Under the pieces are notes generated by a model, which searched no databases, had not been told where the DNA came from, and was given only the letters and a program-made list of their open reading frames with translations. Both the position numbers and the translations under genes were made by a program. Positions 1-8,572 of a stretch of 64,000 nucleotides of DNA are shown piece after piece (position 1 is the first letter of the stretch; each line of letters starts with the position of its first letter). This stretch comes from JABDMH01 sp965223215 (lineage in GTDB: Bacteria; Bacteroidota; Bacteroidia; Chitinophagales; Saprospiraceae): assembly GCA_965223215.1 (NCBI GenBank), contig CBDCVZ010000010.1:682001-746000 (forward strand), read 5' to 3'.

Positions 1-296
1 ACCAGTTCCAGTTCTGCACCTACTAAATCAATATGTGACGGGATGATCGATAGATTGGGTGTGTTGGTTTCAATAATGGCCTGGGTGGCCGGCACATCAT
101 TAATAATGCAATCATAGATCGTATGTTCTGGTGTCGAAATAGACACGCCCACACCTGAGGTTGCATTGGCCTGAGGATCGGCGTCGACGATAAGCACCTT
201 AAATTCCAAGATGGCCAAACTAGCGCCTAGGTTGATGGCCGTGGTGGTCTTCCCGACCCCACCTTTTTGGTTGGCTATGGCTACAATTTTTCCCAT
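1..296 (-). CDS. parA: ParA/Soj family chromosome-partitioning ATPase (C-terminal part outside window)
   Basis: This is the N-terminal 98 residues of a ParA-type Walker ATPase, reading out of the left edge of the window. It begins MGKIVAIANQKGGVGKTT, the deviant Walker A motif KGGVGKTT of the ParA/MinD class, and continues with VLIVDADPQANAT, the Walker A' aspartate and the DPQxN motif that defines chromosomal ParA/Soj. The family dimerises on ATP, binds DNA non-specifically and moves ParB-parS complexes. The start ATG lies 9 bp after the stop of the upstream MBL hydrolase on the same strand, so the two probably share a transcript. A parB gene would be expected next, beyond the edge. The identity as ParA family is secure; the chromosomal role is inferred from the motif. 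Confidence 0.93.
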   Translation of the reverse strand, partial: MGKIVAIANQKGGVGKTTTAINLGASLAILEFKVLIVDADPQANATSGVGVSISTPEHTIYDCIINDVPATQAIIETNTPNLSIIPSHIDLVGAELEL

Positions 297-305
297 CTTT
301 CCTAA

Positions 306-995
306 CTACAGATCAATTGCTGATCCAATTTCTAATAGATGCAATTTAATATCCTCTGCCGCAAATGTCGAGATGGCATCATCATGATTAATTTCGATGG
401 GCGGAAAAGTATCGTAATGACAGCCAATCACTGTGCGTGCTTGCACAAACTTAGCAGCTTGCACAGCCTCAGCAGCGTGCATGGTGAACAAACCACCAAT
501 GGGCAATATGGCAACATCGACAGGGCCGTCAAGCAATGGGATCAGTTTCATATCCTGGGTCAGGCAGGTGTCACCAGCACAATAAATGATCTTTCCATCG
601 GTCAGATGAAAAACCCAACCGCCAGGATTTCCACCGTAGGTACCATCGGGTAGTGAACTCGAATGCATGGCAGGAACAAAACGGGCCCTCAGGTCTTCAG
701 TTGACCATATTCCACCGTGATTCATGCCAACGGTGGTCAGTGACTTGGAGGTAAAGTAGTTGGCCAACTCGTAGTTGGTGATCACGGTGCACGAGGGATT
801 ATTCCCAGCGATCAGTTCAACATCTGCTATGTGATCTTGATGGGCATGGGTTAGGAATATCAGGTCGCCATTTATCTCATTCACGTTGATCTGGGTGGCT
901 TTGGGATTGGGTGAAATGAATGGGTCAACAATGATACGCAGAGACCCGGTATCCACCAAGATGCACGAATGTCCATAGAAAGTGATCCGACTCAT
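306..995 (-). CDS. MBL-fold metal-dependent hydrolase (UPF0173/UlaG-like)
   Basis: A 229-residue metallo-beta-lactamase-fold hydrolase. It has the metal motif THAHQDH near residue 50, a GTYGGNPGGWVF stretch, the later metal ligand in CAGDT and a terminal GCHYDTFPPI segment. These are the marks of the UPF0173 family, close to L-ascorbate-6-phosphate lactonase UlaG. The substrate is unknown. It has no signal peptide, so it should be cytosolic. It sits directly upstream of parA with 9 bp between them. A second, longer relative lies at 54961-55815 in this window. The family call is firm; no specific reaction can be assigned. Confidence 0.9.
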   Translation of the reverse strand: MSRITFYGHSCILVDTGSLRIIVDPFISPNPKATQINVNEINGDLIFLTHAHQDHIADVELIAGNNPSCTVITNYELANYFTSKSLTTVGMNHGGIWSTEDLRARFVPAMHSSSLPDGTYGGNPGGWVFHLTDGKIIYCAGDTCLTQDMKLIPLLDGPVDVAILPIGGLFTMHAAEAVQAAKFVQARTVIGCHYDTFPPIEINHDDAISTFAAEDIKLHLLEIGSAIDL

Positions 996-1040
996 TTATA
1001 TGAATTTTGATGTTAGGTGATGCAAATGGGTGCGGGAAGG

Positions 1041-1048
1041 CAAAAATA
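1041..1048 (-). promoter_or_regulatory. putative Bacteroidota -7 box for the MBL-parA unit
   Basis: On the minus strand this reads TATTTTTG, a match to TAnnTTTG. It lies about 45 bp upstream of the MBL hydrolase start. No TTTG -33 box is seen at the usual 19 bp spacing, so the call rests on the -7 element and its position. Confidence 0.35.
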
Positions 1049-1150
1049 CATAATCCTGCCTAAATTGATAGGGTACACCCTCCGGCTTGTTGCTGTGAAA
1101 CCTTACCTACAAATCAAACAATCATGCCCCGTATTCCTTTTATTAAAGGA

Positions 1151-1158
1151 TATATTTG
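1151..1158 (+). promoter_or_regulatory. putative Bacteroidota -7 box for the FMN reductase-lipB unit
   Basis: TATATTTG matches TAnnTTTG and ends 15 bp before the ATG at 1174, leaving a short leader of about 10 nt. No -33 TTG is visible. Confidence 0.4.
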
Positions 1159-1173
1159 AGGGTAACTTAGATC

Positions 1174-1716
1174 ATGATCACACTAATCTCTGGAACCAAC
1201 CGACCTGGAAGTGAGACTTTAAAGATTGCGAAATATATCGCTGAGTTACTACGTGCTCGCACGAGTGAAGCCGTAGCCATGATTGATTTGGTCCAGATGA
1301 AATCTGATGTCATTAGATATGACATGTACAAGGTGCACGGACAATCAAAGGAAATTATGACCTGGCAAGATGAGTTGATATTGCCAGCACATAAATTTTG
1401 GTTTGTGTTTCCGGAATACAATGGCGGGGTCCCCGGTATCTTAAAGCTTTTTCTGGATGCAATTTCCGTAAGGAATTTGAATGAGTCTTTCCACGGAAAG
1501 AAGGCTTGTTTGACCGGAGTGTCGAGTGGAAGGGCTGGAAACCTACGCGGTCTCGATCATCTAACCAACATTCTCAACTATCTGCAAGTGATCGTATTGC
1601 CAAATCGACTGCCAATCTCCTCCATTCGGAGCTTGAACGATGCCAACGGTGTACTGACCGACGAGCTCACCATAGAAGTTTTATCACAACAAGTTGAAGA
1701 GTTTCTAGCATTTTGA
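1174..1716 (+). CDS. NADPH-dependent FMN reductase family flavoprotein
   Basis: A 180-residue flavodoxin-like reductase. The N-terminus MITLISGTNRPGS is the phosphate-binding loop of the FMN_red family (GTNRPGS), and the middle carries FPEYNGGVPG, the conserved flavin-contact segment. Members reduce FMN, quinones, azo compounds or chromate with NAD(P)H in the cytosol; the substrate here cannot be read from sequence. Length is typical. The stop overlaps the region of the lipB start, so the two genes are probably translated from one mRNA starting at the -7 box at 1151. Confidence 0.9.
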   Translation: MITLISGTNRPGSETLKIAKYIAELLRARTSEAVAMIDLVQMKSDVIRYDMYKVHGQSKEIMTWQDELILPAHKFWFVFPEYNGGVPGILKLFLDAISVRNLNESFHGKKACLTGVSSGRAGNLRGLDHLTNILNYLQVIVLPNRLPISSIRSLNDANGVLTDELTIEVLSQQVEEFLAF

Positions 1717-1721
1717 GAATA

Positions 1722-2441
1722 ATGCCTCAACGACCTTCCGTTTTAATTGAAGATTTGGGCCAAATGCCTTATCAAAAGGCCTGGCAATATCAGACTGAAA
1801 TCCATCAGCAGCTGATAGCACAAAAACGGCAAAATCGAGATCAGTCAGAGGGCGAGAGGGAACCACAACAACATCGACTGCTATTGTGTGAACACCCACC
1901 TGTTTATACGTTAGGCAAATCCGGGTCCATGAATCACTTATTGGTACCTGAAGAAGAACTGGAAAAGCAGGGCACTCAATTCTTTAAAATTAACCGTGGT
2001 GGAGATATAACTTTTCATGGACCCGGCCAGATCGTGGGATACCCCATTTTTGACATGGATGAATTTTTCACCGATGTCCACCGGTATGTACGATGCCTCG
2101 AGCAGGTCATCATCGATGTTCTTCTCGAATATGATCTTGTTGGCATTCGCATTAAAGACTATACCGGGGTCTGGCTGGATCAGACCGATGACAAGCCACT
2201 GCGTAAAATATGCGCCATTGGTGTGCACATGAGTAGGTGGGTTACCCTGCACGGTTTTGCCTTCAACATTAATACCGATCTAGGATTTTTCCAACAAATC
2301 GTTCCCTGTGGCATTTCGGAAGAACGAATGACGGTGACTTCGCTTGCAGATGAATTTGGGGTTCAATTTGACCTGGAGGAGGTCAAGCAAAAACTAATTG
2401 AGCATTTTGCAAAAATATTTGATTTCAACCCAATTTACTGA
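1722..2441 (+). CDS. lipB: Lipoyl(octanoyl) transferase LipB
   Basis: Octanoyltransferase that moves octanoate from acyl carrier protein to the lipoyl domains of 2-oxoacid dehydrogenases and GcvH, the first step of lipoate assembly. Seen here are RGGDITFHGPGQIVGYPI, the catalytic lysine segment RKICAIGVH and the catalytic cysteine in VPCGI, all in family order. I chose the ATG at 1722 (239 residues); a TTG three codons upstream at 1713 would overlap the FMN reductase stop and is also possible. An insertion rich in Gln and Arg around residues 28-45 (QKRQNRDQSEGERE) is a small oddity. LipA is not in the window. Confidence 0.96.
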   Translation: MPQRPSVLIEDLGQMPYQKAWQYQTEIHQQLIAQKRQNRDQSEGEREPQQHRLLLCEHPPVYTLGKSGSMNHLLVPEEELEKQGTQFFKINRGGDITFHGPGQIVGYPIFDMDEFFTDVHRYVRCLEQVIIDVLLEYDLVGIRIKDYTGVWLDQTDDKPLRKICAIGVHMSRWVTLHGFAFNINTDLGFFQQIVPCGISEERMTVTSLADEFGVQFDLEEVKQKLIEHFAKIFDFNPIY

Positions 2442-2708
2442 CTGAAATCGAGCGCTCAATATTTCTTCGATCTCAATGATCTGACATTTGGTTTGCGGAC
2501 CAAAGTGTGTTAGATGTTTTTTGTCTTTGGATAATTTTCGGGGTCCGTGCCTCAATCACTGAACCGCGAACCTGTTTGATCTGAATAGGACAAGTCTCAG
2601 CAAAAAGAATTCTTGAATCAAAGGTGTAGGTCTGCTTTGAGAACCGCTTTTAAAATATCTTATCAGGTCAAAGGTTAAATCAGCGATAAGTCAGTTCCAA
2701 CGGCCATC

Positions 2709-3806
2709 TTAAACGTTAAACCTAAAATGCATCACATCTCCATCTTGCACGAGGTACTCCTTACCCTCGATGGCCATTTTTCCGGCCTCCTTGACAGCCT
2801 GTTCAGATTCATAATGGTCGTAATCCACAAATTTTATCACTTCGGCTCGAATAAATCCCTTTTCAAAATCGGTATGTATGACACCGGCCGCCTGGGGTGC
2901 TGTTGATCCCTTGCGCACGGTCCAGGCACGCACTTCCTTTTCTCCCGCCGTAAAATAAGTGATCAACTGTAAGAGATCATAACTGGCTCGAATCATCTTG
3001 TGCAATCCCGGTTCAGACAAACCAAGATCTTCAAGAAATATGGTACGATCATCTGGATCATCTAGCTCAGCAATATCTGCTTCAATTCCCGCACAAATGA
3101 TGATTCTTTCCGCACCCTCGTTGACAATGGTAGCATCGAAGGCATCGGTGTATGCGTTTCCAGTCTGTACCGAGTCTTCACCAACATTGCAGGCATACAT
3201 GACCGGCTTAGCAGTCAGGAGCAGCGCCTCATCTAAGATTTCTTGTTCCTGTTCATTCCATGCTTGCAGTCTTATGGGCTTTTCGTCGTTTAAAACGGCA
3301 ATGATGTTTTCAGCTGCAGCGACGGCGGCGATCGCTTCCTTTGCACCTGTCTTAGCTTGTTTCTGAAGCTTTTCAAGACGCTTTTCCATAACTTCCAGGT
3401 CCTTCAAAATCAATTCTGTCTCCACAATCTCCTTGTCCCTCACAGGGTCTATATCACCGTCTACATGGACGATTTGGCCGTTGTCAAAACAACGAACCAC
3501 ATGAATAATGGCATCAACTTCGCGAATGTTGGCCAAAAATTGGTTTCCTAACCCTTCTCCTTGACTGGCTCCTTTGATTAGGCCGGCAATGTCGACGATT
3601 TCGATGGTGGTTGGAACCACTGATTTGGGTTGTACCAATTCAGTGAGTCGATCCAATCTCTTGTCTGGCACCGTAACGATACCGACATTGGGTTCTTTGG
3701 TGGCAAAAGGATAGTTAGCGGCCAGGGCTTTTGCTGTCGTTAGAGCATTAAAGAGCGTTGATTTGCCGACATTGGGCAATCCAACGATGCCACATTTTAG
3801 TGCCAT
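2709..3806 (-). CDS. ychF: Redox-regulated ribosome-binding ATPase YchF (OBG family)
   Basis: A 365-residue YchF/OLA1 protein. It shows the G1 loop GLPNVGKSTLFNALT, the NYPFATKEPNVG segment, the DIAGLIKGASQGEGLGN switch and NVGE in place of NKxD, which accounts for the ATP preference of this subfamily. A C-terminal TGS domain follows (TAGEKEVRAWT to the end). The protein binds ribosomes and ATP and is linked to translation and stress responses in other bacteria. Length and domain order are normal. It is a single gene with its own upstream -7 box; its neighbours on both sides are unrelated. Confidence 0.97.
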   Translation of the reverse strand: MALKCGIVGLPNVGKSTLFNALTTAKALAANYPFATKEPNVGIVTVPDKRLDRLTELVQPKSVVPTTIEIVDIAGLIKGASQGEGLGNQFLANIREVDAIIHVVRCFDNGQIVHVDGDIDPVRDKEIVETELILKDLEVMEKRLEKLQKQAKTGAKEAIAAVAAAENIIAVLNDEKPIRLQAWNEQEQEILDEALLLTAKPVMYACNVGEDSVQTGNAYTDAFDATIVNEGAERIIICAGIEADIAELDDPDDRTIFLEDLGLSEPGLHKMIRASYDLLQLITYFTAGEKEVRAWTVRKGSTAPQAAGVIHTDFEKGFIRAEVIKFVDYDHYESEQAVKEAGKMAIEGKEYLVQDGDVMHFRFNV

Positions 3807-3833
3807 TTTTCCAGGTCATTGATTAACAGCCGG

Positions 3834-3841
3834 CAAAGATA
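3834..3841 (-). promoter_or_regulatory. putative Bacteroidota -7 box for ychF
   Basis: Minus-strand TATCTTTG (TAnnTTTG), 28 bp upstream of the ychF start. No -33 match at 19 bp. Confidence 0.4.
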
Positions 3842-3962
3842 AAATTTGGTCCACTACGATGTACGCCCAGACGCTAAAAATAATCTCACCCCACCTTCTG
3901 TTCACACGTCATCTAGGTTTTTTCAAAACAACATAAAGCATGCTTCCTTGCCGTAATACGGG

Positions 3963-3992
3963 TTGTCCAGAAGTACCTGGCTGATATCTTTA
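3963..3992 (+). promoter_or_regulatory. putative promoter TTG-N19-TATCTTTA for the ACP phosphodiesterase gene
   Basis: TTG at 3963-3965 is followed after exactly 19 bp by TATCTTTA at 3985-3992, close to the Bacteroidota TTTG-N19-TAnnTTTG pattern. It predicts a start site near 3999 and supports the ATG at 4049 over an upstream in-frame ATG at 4004, which would have almost no leader. Confidence 0.45.
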
Positions 3993-4048
3993 GACAGTAA
4001 TGCATGGCAGTCCTATTGATACGCATAATAAGGACTAACTTCGGGCGC

Positions 4049-4645
4049 ATGAATTTCTTGGCCCATACCTACCTTTCCTTTGGTGATCCCGGTTTGATCG
4101 TTGGTAATTACCTTGGTGATTTTATTAAGAATAAGCATCTGGAAAAATTACCAGCGTCCATCGCAAAGGGAGTCTATCTACACCGTGCCATTGATTCATT
4201 TACCGATCATCATGATTTGGTCAAAGCTGGCACCAAACTCCTACATCCTGATTTTCGAAAATATGCGCCTGTGGTGTTGGATATCTACTTTGATTTTCTC
4301 CTTTCAAAGTTCTGGTCTCGTTTTAGTGAGACAGATCTCACTACATTTTGCTCTCAAACATACCAACAGTTGTTAGCTGCCCAAGTATTTATGCCAGAAT
4401 TTATGCAGGGCAGGGTGGTTAGGATGACAAGCGGGCGATGGCTCGAAAACTACCAATCATACGTAGGTCTGCAAAGGACTTTTAATTACATTAAGAGCCG
4501 TTCGAGTTTTCCCTCAAAATTAGACATGGCTTCCGAACTACTGCTGGCCAAAGAATCAGAACTCGGAGCAATTTTCCTTAGTTTCTTTCCAGAATTGATT
4601 GCATTCTGTGTTGATCACACTGCCGTGAAGGGGTCAGAAATCTAA
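4049..4645 (+). CDS. Acyl carrier protein phosphodiesterase (AcpH/DUF479 family)
   Basis: A 198-residue helical protein starting MNFLAHTYLSF, the characteristic N-terminus of AcpH-like ACP hydrolases, followed by GNYLGDFIKNK and HRAIDSFTDHH. The metal-binding His and Asp residues of this HD-like fold are present. The enzyme removes the phosphopantetheine arm from holo-ACP. I chose the ATG at 4049 because family members begin MNFLAH; the longer reading from 4004 adds 15 residues without similarity. It converges with porT, with 13 bp between the two stops. Confidence 0.88.
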   Translation: MNFLAHTYLSFGDPGLIVGNYLGDFIKNKHLEKLPASIAKGVYLHRAIDSFTDHHDLVKAGTKLLHPDFRKYAPVVLDIYFDFLLSKFWSRFSETDLTTFCSQTYQQLLAAQVFMPEFMQGRVVRMTSGRWLENYQSYVGLQRTFNYIKSRSSFPSKLDMASELLLAKESELGAIFLSFFPELIAFCVDHTAVKGSEI

Positions 4646-4658
4646 GGAAGGCTACGCC

Positions 4659-5384
4659 TTATCCCTCAAAATGAAAGGATAGAGTTATAGTGCGGGACAA
4701 AACATTTTCCAACACATTTGACTGGATAATCTGATCATTAAAAATCAGGATGTTATTTATTCCCTGTGTGAATTTTAACTCGGGAGATAAAATGAAGTAT
4801 GGAAAGAAAAATTGCATGCCAAATCCAACCTCGACTGCAAAATCCGTTGGAGAGATTTTTAAAATATTATCGTCCCCTCTTCGCCTTGCCTTACTTGCTA
4901 TGTCAAAACTGTACTTGACGCCACCAAGTACAAAAAGGCGCATATCGCGATAGGGTTCAGACTTAAACCGAACGTGAAATGGCACCTCAGCAAACACGGA
5001 TTCCACTTTTCTAAGATCAAATTCTCGGTCTAAATTAATATCCCGGTACCGGATGTTTCGCTCGGTAAACGAAAAGCCAGGAAGTAGTCTAAAATCAAAG
5101 TACCGGCCTATTTTCAAATTGGAAATTACGTTCACATTATAACCTGGGCCTGTTACTGATTCGACGGCAAGTATTTGGTCTTGTTCGTGAAAACGTCGAC
5201 TGCGGAAAACGCTGTAATTACTCGAATGAAAGGCGAGGGTCAATCCGAAGTAGTATGCTTTGTTCTGTTTGTTCTGATAATTATAGCTCCGGTGTTTACT
5301 GTAATCCTGTGCTGTTAAGCAGATGGCAGAACATAGAAGAAAAAGAGTGGGTAGAATTATTTTGTGCTCGAATAAAGCGTGCAT
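4659..5384 (-). CDS. porT: PorT family outer-membrane protein (type IX secretion/gliding)
   Basis: A 241-residue protein with a signal peptide (hydrophobic IILPTLFLLCSAICLTAQ) and a beta-barrel-like C-terminal region, ending with an aromatic-containing strand (LSFHFEG). PorT is needed for type IX secretion in Porphyromonas and Flavobacterium. The assignment rests on the family look and on context: porT directly follows ubiE in many Bacteroidota genomes, and here the start lies 28 bp inside ubiE. It is a barrel of the outer membrane facing the periplasm, with sorting-domain proteins elsewhere in this window as likely clients. Barrel proteins diverge fast, so a generic outer-membrane protein remains possible. 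Confidence 0.8.
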   Translation of the reverse strand: MHALFEHKIILPTLFLLCSAICLTAQDYSKHRSYNYQNKQNKAYYFGLTLAFHSSNYSVFRSRRFHEQDQILAVESVTGPGYNVNVISNLKIGRYFDFRLLPGFSFTERNIRYRDINLDREFDLRKVESVFAEVPFHVRFKSEPYRDMRLFVLGGVKYSFDIASKARRRGDDNILKISPTDFAVEVGFGMQFFFPYFILSPELKFTQGINNILIFNDQIIQSNVLENVLSRTITLSFHFEG

Positions 5385-6085
5385 ATGCCAAATGTGAGTG
5401 ATCTAAAAGTACCCGATTGAAAACCGACCGACCTCAACAGTTCAATGAACTCATTACATTGAGGAAAAGCCTGAACAGATTCAAACAGATAGGTGTAAGC
5501 TTTGCGATCTTTCGATGTTAAACGTCCAATCATCGGTAGAACGTACTTGAAATACGAATTATATAATTGCTTTATCGGAAAAACCTGCGGCCTTGAGAAC
5601 TCTAGTACAAAAAGGGTACCACCTGGCTTTAGTACTCTTTTGCACTCTGCCAATCCAGCCAAGGTGTCTTCAAAGTTTCTTACTCCAAAAGCAATGGTGA
5701 TGGCATCAAAGGATGCATCATCAAACAGTAGGTGTTCAGAATCTCCTAATACAAAATTGGTTACGGTGCTCAGACCCTGCCTTTTCGCCTTGGCACGGGC
5801 TATGGTCAGCATGTTGTTCGAGATATCAAGGCCGGTCACCTGCTTTACAGGGTCAGATTTTGCCAGCATCAGTGCCACATCACCCGTGCCAGTAGCAACA
5901 TCGAGTACAATTTCGGATTTGCTCTGTTGAACCTCAGATACCAACTTCTTCCTCCATCGCACATCAATGCCCAGAGACAGTATTCGATTCAAGAGGTCGT
6001 ACTTGGAGGCAATGTTGTCAAACATCTCAGTAACCTGGCTCTTTTTACTCGCCTCATTCCCATATGGAGTTACGATTTTAGACAT
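5357..6085 (-). CDS. ubiE: Demethylmenaquinone methyltransferase UbiE/MenG
   Basis: A 242-residue class I SAM methyltransferase. It shows the ubiE/COQ5 signatures DNIASKYDLLNRILSLGIDVRWR, motif I DVATGTGDVALMLA, and AFGVRNFEDTLAGL followed by RVLKPGGTLFVLEFS. It methylates demethylmenaquinone at the last step of menaquinone synthesis. This window also has a futalosine hydrolase (43785-44474), so the organism probably uses the futalosine route with this enzyme as the final methylase. The 3' end overlaps the start of porT by 28 bp, suggesting one transcript and coupled translation. Confidence 0.96.
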   Translation of the reverse strand: MSKIVTPYGNEASKKSQVTEMFDNIASKYDLLNRILSLGIDVRWRKKLVSEVQQSKSEIVLDVATGTGDVALMLAKSDPVKQVTGLDISNNMLTIARAKAKRQGLSTVTNFVLGDSEHLLFDDASFDAITIAFGVRNFEDTLAGLAECKRVLKPGGTLFVLEFSRPQVFPIKQLYNSYFKYVLPMIGRLTSKDRKAYTYLFESVQAFPQCNEFIELLRSVGFQSGTFRSLTFGICTLYSSTK

Positions 6086-6171
6086 CGACTACAATTTCAG
6101 ATGGTTGCCAAAGGTTGCAAAGGTGCCATTCTATGACCAATTGCACAAGCAGGTGTCGGGTTCAGATGGTC

Positions 6172-8367
6172 CTATTTGAGCAGATCGAATAGTTTAGAGA
6201 ACTTGACTGTTACCTTCGTGTTGTCGGCTCTGCTAAAAGTGCGCCCGTGATTGAATACTATGAAGAGGCCCGTGTTGGCTCTTTGTAGCCAGCCGAAACG
6301 CACATTGGCAGCCCAGGATTTAAGCACGCTGTTGTACTGGATAAGACTTTGTAAAAAGATACTTGGTGTGAAAGAGTACGATATTCTCGAACCAAAGACA
6401 TCAGCTGTGAAGTCTCCACCTGGTAATCGAATGTCATTGTGCTGTAGGCTCCATTCGGAACTGAATTTATCCCCAATCCGCACAATTAGGGTCCCACTCT
6501 GGGCATAGCGACGACCGCCAAAGAATCCACCATTGATGTGTCGAGTACTGATGGAGATCGGCTTGGAGGGATTGGTTATCAGCACGATCTGCGATTCTGC
6601 ATGGTCGTAGGTAGCTGATGGCACCACGACACCCTCAGAAATCTCGAAGGCCTCCACCACACCTTCTTTGGTAAAATTGATTCCTGTGTGCAATTCAAAG
6701 AGATTTTTCCACACCCAATGATTATCAACGTGAAGAAATCCGGTTTCTTGAAAGCCAGCAAAATTCCAATAAGCACGATAGGAGATGTGTGGTCTATTTT
6801 CTAAAAACTTTGATTGCTCCGGTGCCCGAATCGTCTTGAAGATTAGAAATTCGGTCTTCTTGAAGGCATCCCGGAGAAGGAAACCCACTTCGGGATTAAA
6901 GCCTTCGCCCACCTCGGTGTATGCTGCCGAGAGGATCCAGCCGTCCCACTGATACTCTGCATTGAGCTTGTACGAATGTTGACCCTGGTCGATACCTGGC
7001 GTATTGGATTGTGCATAGAAACCCGACAACTGGGCTTTTTTACCAAAACCATATTTGCCATCGACAGCAAAAACTGAGTTGTAGTCTCGTTCTGCCACCC
7101 CAAGGCCGGTTCGGTTAATAAAAGCACCACCGAGTGCAGATCTGGTGCCTTGAAATTCGTGATTCACCCGTGCCACCGTAAAGCTGTTCTTGGGGGTACG
7201 CATACTCTCTTGGTCGTCGGTATACATATTCAGAAACCCAATGTTCGTATTGTTCACCTTGCCAGAAAGTCTGGCTCCCCCCAGAATGGGAACCGGTTGT
7301 CCACCTTGACCAATGCCAATACGTCGGCTGAAAAACAAATCAACCTCACCGGGAGAACCCACCGTAAATAGTCCAGCATTTTCAAGAAAGAATGGGCGCT
7401 TTTCAGGAAAGAATAAGTTGAAGCGATCCAGATTTATCTGCTGTTCATCTACCTCTACTTGAGCAAAGTCCGTATTGTAGGTGAGATCCAGTGTCATACT
7501 CGGGGTCACGCTGTATTTAACGTCCAGACCAGCCTCTCCACCAAAATCCGCCTCCGAGTTTGGATCGAGATGATCTTGCCGCACATCGCCAAGCACATAA
7601 GGAATTACTTTTAAGTTTCCGGGACGTTTGAGATTGAGACCATTTAACTGTCCAGCGAGAGACAGTCTTTTGAGTTCAAAAGTTAATGGTAGAGGACTCC
7701 AAAAAGCGATTTCGTTGGATTTGCTGATGTTGCGTTGAAAATTGATGCCCCAGGTAACATCTTCCCCAGATCGAAAGCGGATGGTCTTGAAAGGAATCTT
7801 GAACTCTGCGCTCCAACCATAAACGCCTTTTTGCGTTTCAACCATCCACGAAGCGTCCCAATTCAAGTTAAATCCCCCAATCACACCACCTTGCTGCCGG
7901 TTGTTGTTGAAATTCCCCTGCCCTTCATTGTCTACCTGTGCATCATATTCTGTACCGGCCACGTTAGTCCCAAAAACAAATCCGTTGCGCCGATCGAAAT
8001 AGGTATCGATGATGAATAAGAAGGCATCTGTATTCTCAAGGGATGCATCCCTCCGAGCATCAGTGACCACCACCTCTGCGGCTTTTGTATCGTAGCAAAC
8101 TGCTGAAACATATAAATTTTGAGCATCATAGGCCAGACGTACTTCGGTCCTCTCCGAAACCATTTGTCCAAACTGAGGTTGCTGTTGCCAGAAGTCTAGA
8201 ATCGGGGTTACTCCAGACCAAATCTCGTCCTGCCTGACTTCACCGTCTATAATGGGCGCCTCACTAATGAAATCGGCCTGACAAGTGGGGGAGTCTTGTC
8301 CCATCACTAGGTGATGAAAACACAGCAGGTAGAGGACCATCGAAGGTAGTAGAGCGCGCTTTTTCAT
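6172..8367 (-). CDS. DUF5916 outer-membrane protein with N-terminal CBM9-like domain
   Basis: A 731-residue secreted protein. After a signal peptide (LLPSMVLYLLCFHHLVMGQ) comes a family 9 carbohydrate-binding-like domain of about 200 residues (PIIDGEVRQDEIWSG, DAQNLYVSAVCYD, WSAEFKIPFKTIRF), then a long beta-strand-rich region of the DUF5916 type (FFPEKRPFFLENAGLF, FFSRRIG) that is probably an outer-membrane barrel. Function of the family is unknown; a carbohydrate or surface role is an inference from the first domain. A -7 box lies at 8377-8384, overlapping an upstream in-frame ATG (8379), so I start at the downstream ATG (MKKRALL). Confidence 0.9.
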   Translation of the reverse strand: MKKRALLPSMVLYLLCFHHLVMGQDSPTCQADFISEAPIIDGEVRQDEIWSGVTPILDFWQQQPQFGQMVSERTEVRLAYDAQNLYVSAVCYDTKAAEVVVTDARRDASLENTDAFLFIIDTYFDRRNGFVFGTNVAGTEYDAQVDNEGQGNFNNNRQQGGVIGGFNLNWDASWMVETQKGVYGWSAEFKIPFKTIRFRSGEDVTWGINFQRNISKSNEIAFWSPLPLTFELKRLSLAGQLNGLNLKRPGNLKVIPYVLGDVRQDHLDPNSEADFGGEAGLDVKYSVTPSMTLDLTYNTDFAQVEVDEQQINLDRFNLFFPEKRPFFLENAGLFTVGSPGEVDLFFSRRIGIGQGGQPVPILGGARLSGKVNNTNIGFLNMYTDDQESMRTPKNSFTVARVNHEFQGTRSALGGAFINRTGLGVAERDYNSVFAVDGKYGFGKKAQLSGFYAQSNTPGIDQGQHSYKLNAEYQWDGWILSAAYTEVGEGFNPEVGFLLRDAFKKTEFLIFKTIRAPEQSKFLENRPHISYRAYWNFAGFQETGFLHVDNHWVWKNLFELHTGINFTKEGVVEAFEISEGVVVPSATYDHAESQIVLITNPSKPISISTRHINGGFFGGRRYAQSGTLIVRIGDKFSSEWSLQHNDIRLPGGDFTADVFGSRISYSFTPSIFLQSLIQYNSVLKSWAANVRFGWLQRANTGLFIVFNHGRTFSRADNTKVTVKFSKLFDLLK

Positions 8368-8376
8368 GGTAGCATG

Positions 8377-8384
8377 CAAAGGTA
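8377..8384 (-). promoter_or_regulatory. putative Bacteroidota -7 box for the DUF5916 gene; decides the start
   Basis: Minus-strand TACCTTTG, a perfect TAnnTTTG. It overlaps the ATG that would give the longest reading frame (8379), and predicts transcription starting near 8370, only a few bases before the ATG at 8367. This would be a nearly leaderless mRNA. Confidence 0.45.
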
Positions 8385-8530
8385 ATAATCTTGGATCCTC
8401 CAGCCCTTGAAGTCGTCACAAATAGTCCGGGTGATTTACAGCAACAATCTCAAGATTCCAGCAGATTCTCACGGGCCTGGGAAAGCGAATTTTCGGCTCT
8501 CGAATTCTACCGGAATAGGGTATTTTTCCC

Positions 8531-8538
8531 TATCTTCG
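8531..8538 (+). promoter_or_regulatory. putative -7 box for gyrA
   Basis: TATCTTCG, one mismatch from TAnnTTTG, 34 bp before the gyrA ATG, in the AT-rich gap between divergent genes. No -33 TTG at 19 bp. Confidence 0.35.
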
Positions 8539-8572
8539 CCGTGTTTTTATCGCAAAAATCTAAAATTTTTAA

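Noticed and set aside
4646..4658. Small hairpin (AAGGC-TAC-GCCTT) between the convergent stops of the ACP phosphodiesterase and porT genes
   Set aside because: The stem is five base pairs and no T-run follows on either strand, so a terminator call is not supported.
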